NCBI GenBank assembly: GCA_047629975.1 | Contig: JBLHUT010000219.1 | Location: 1 to 6,147 of the forward strand | DNA: 6,147 bases | Reading direction: 5' to 3' | From: JBLHUT01 sp047629975 | GTDB taxonomy: Bacteria; Pseudomonadota; Alphaproteobacteria; Rhodobacterales; Rhodobacteraceae | Part shown: one piece after another, positions 5,455 through 6,147 of the stretch | How positions within the stretch are numbered: the stretch's first letter is position 1 | How the letters are laid out: the number at the start of each line of letters is the position of its first letter | Position numbers and translations under genes: made by a program | The notes under the pieces: generated by a model | Seen by the model: only the letters and a program-made list of their open reading frames with translations | The model's database searches: none | Told to the model about the DNA's origin: nothing

Positions 5455-6078
5455 CTAGACGAGGGTCGCCTCGGTTGCTGCTTCGAACTCTGCCCGGGTT
5501 ACACCGTCTGCCAGCTCCACAAGCCGCAAACCGCCTTCGACCACATCCATCACACCAAGGTTCGTGATGATCCGGTCCACGACAGCCGTGCCCGTCAGCG
5601 GCAGCGTGCACGCCTTGAGAACCTTTGACACGCCAGCCTTGTTCGTGTGGTCCATGACCACAACAACACGTCCGACACCGGCCACAAGATCCATTGCGCC
5701 GCCCATCCCCTTGACCAGCTTGCCCGGAATCATCCAGTTGGCCAGGTCACCGTTTTCGGCCACTTCCATCGCACCAAGGATCGCCATGGCAATTTTGCCA
5801 CCGCGGATCATGCCGAAACTAGCCGCGCTGTCGAAATAGGCGGTCTGGGGCAGCTCGGTGATGGTCTGTTTGCCGGCGTTGATCAGGTCGGGGTCAATTT
5901 CGGCCTCGGTCGGGAAGGGGCCCATACCCAGCATCCCGTTTTCCGATTGCAACGTCACCTCGATGCCTTCGGGGATATAGTTGCTGACCAAGGTCGGAAT
6001 GCCGATGCCAAGGTTCACATACCAGCCGTCTTGAAGCTCTTGGGCGGCACGCGCCGCCATCTGATTACGATCCCACAT
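5455..6078 (-). CDS. scoB: 3-oxoacid CoA-transferase, subunit B
   Basis: This 207-residue protein is the beta subunit of a class I CoA-transferase, which moves CoA between succinyl-CoA and a 3-oxoacid such as acetoacetate through an enzyme-bound glutamyl-CoA thioester. The nucleophile is Glu46 in SENGMLG (45-51). Other family landmarks are NLGIGIPT (22-29), the GPFPTE segment (53-58), INAGKQT (66-72), the GMIRGGK loop (89-95), NWMIPGK (113-119) and MGGAMDLVAGV (124-134). The length is normal for the subunit. The ATG at 6078 is preceded by AAGGAG at a 7-nt spacing, and the gene follows the alpha subunit by 11 nt. The cytoplasmic enzyme would feed ketone bodies or polyhydroxybutyrate-derived acetoacetate into acetyl-CoA. 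The close relatives PcaJ (3-oxoadipate) and AtoA share the same motifs, so the substrate and the symbol are less certain than the family. Confidence 0.95.
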   Translation of the reverse strand: MWDRNQMAARAAQELQDGWYVNLGIGIPTLVSNYIPEGIEVTLQSENGMLGMGPFPTEAEIDPDLINAGKQTITELPQTAYFDSAASFGMIRGGKIAMAILGAMEVAENGDLANWMIPGKLVKGMGGAMDLVAGVGRVVVVMDHTNKAGVSKVLKACTLPLTGTAVVDRIITNLGVMDVVEGGLRLVELADGVTRAEFEAATEATLV

Positions 6079-6085
6079 GGTTTTG

Positions 6086-6091
6086 CTCCTT
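6086..6091 (-). promoter_or_regulatory. Ribosome binding site of the CoA-transferase B gene
   Basis: On the minus strand this reads AAGGAG, 7 nt before the ATG at 6078. It overlaps the TAA stop of the alpha subunit (6092-6090), giving TAAGGAG, an arrangement suited to reinitiation and equal production of the two subunits. Confidence 0.85.
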
Positions 6092-6147
6092 ATGACGCGC
6101 GAATGGTGCGTTGTTCGATACGCTTTTCATGGGCGCCCTGAACGATG
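6090..6147 (-). CDS. scoA: 3-oxoacid CoA-transferase, subunit A (C-terminal 18 residues only)
   Basis: The minus strand entering at 6147 is open until a TAA at 6092-6090 and encodes an 18-residue end containing the segment EKRIEQRTIR, typical of the C-terminus of CoA-transferase alpha subunits. The rest of the gene lies beyond the window. Its place directly ahead of subunit B, with an 11-nt gap, supports the call. Alpha and beta subunits assemble into the active heteromeric enzyme. Confidence 0.85.
   Translation of the reverse strand, partial: IVQGAHEKRIEQRTIRAS

Noticed and set aside
5647..6141. A 164-codon plus-strand frame opposite the CoA-transferase gene
   Set aside because: It is fully antisense to a strongly conserved enzyme, and its translation shows no domain.

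Overview
The window looks like chromosomal DNA from an alphaproteobacterium, most likely Rhodobacterales (roseobacter/rhodobacter group). This rests on the moderately to strongly GC-rich coding DNA, on the family mix (DUF1178, a signal-peptide glutathione peroxidase-like protein with a PSDDF motif, an AcuC-type deacetylase, a two-subunit 3-oxoacid CoA-transferase) and on Shine-Dalgarno sites of the TAAGGAG type. The assignment is an inference from protein character; no 16S or other marker is present.

Layout from left to right. (1) Positions 1-1740, plus strand: the 3' part of a large, probably secreted or surface protein made of two tandem units, each a PA14 domain followed by a beta-rich module with GLP and TGWD signatures, then an acidic, low-complexity C-terminal tail. 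The reading frame is open at base 1, so the N-terminus lies outside. (2) Positions 3408-1764, minus strand: a tight cluster transcribed as NUDIX hydrolase, DUF1178 protein, short-chain dehydrogenase/reductase (SDR). The last two are separated by only 2 nt. The cluster converges on the PA14 gene. (3) Positions 3409-3587: a 179-nt divergent intergenic region with several small inverted and direct repeats that could be operators. (4) Positions 3588-5339, plus strand: an exported glutathione peroxidase-like thiol peroxidase followed 54 nt later by a class I-type histone deacetylase/AcuC-like protein, probably one transcription unit. (5) Positions 5340-5454: a convergent intergenic region with a strong imperfect hairpin. 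(6) Positions 6147-5455, minus strand: the last 18 codons of the CoA-transferase alpha subunit and the complete beta subunit, forming a two-gene operon (ketone-body/acetoacetate or related 3-oxoacid activation).

Most of the window is ordinary housekeeping and metabolic gene content. The least ordinary element is the modular PA14 repeat protein, where a perfect 38-bp direct repeat marks a recent duplication or gene conversion and where the two PA14 copies differ at the Asp-Asp position linked to calcium/sugar binding in some PA14 lectins. I see no CRISPR array, tRNA/rRNA, transposase, phage gene or defence-system signature. No stretch longer than 300 bases lacks a gene. I do not think a clearly new multi-gene system can be claimed from this window.
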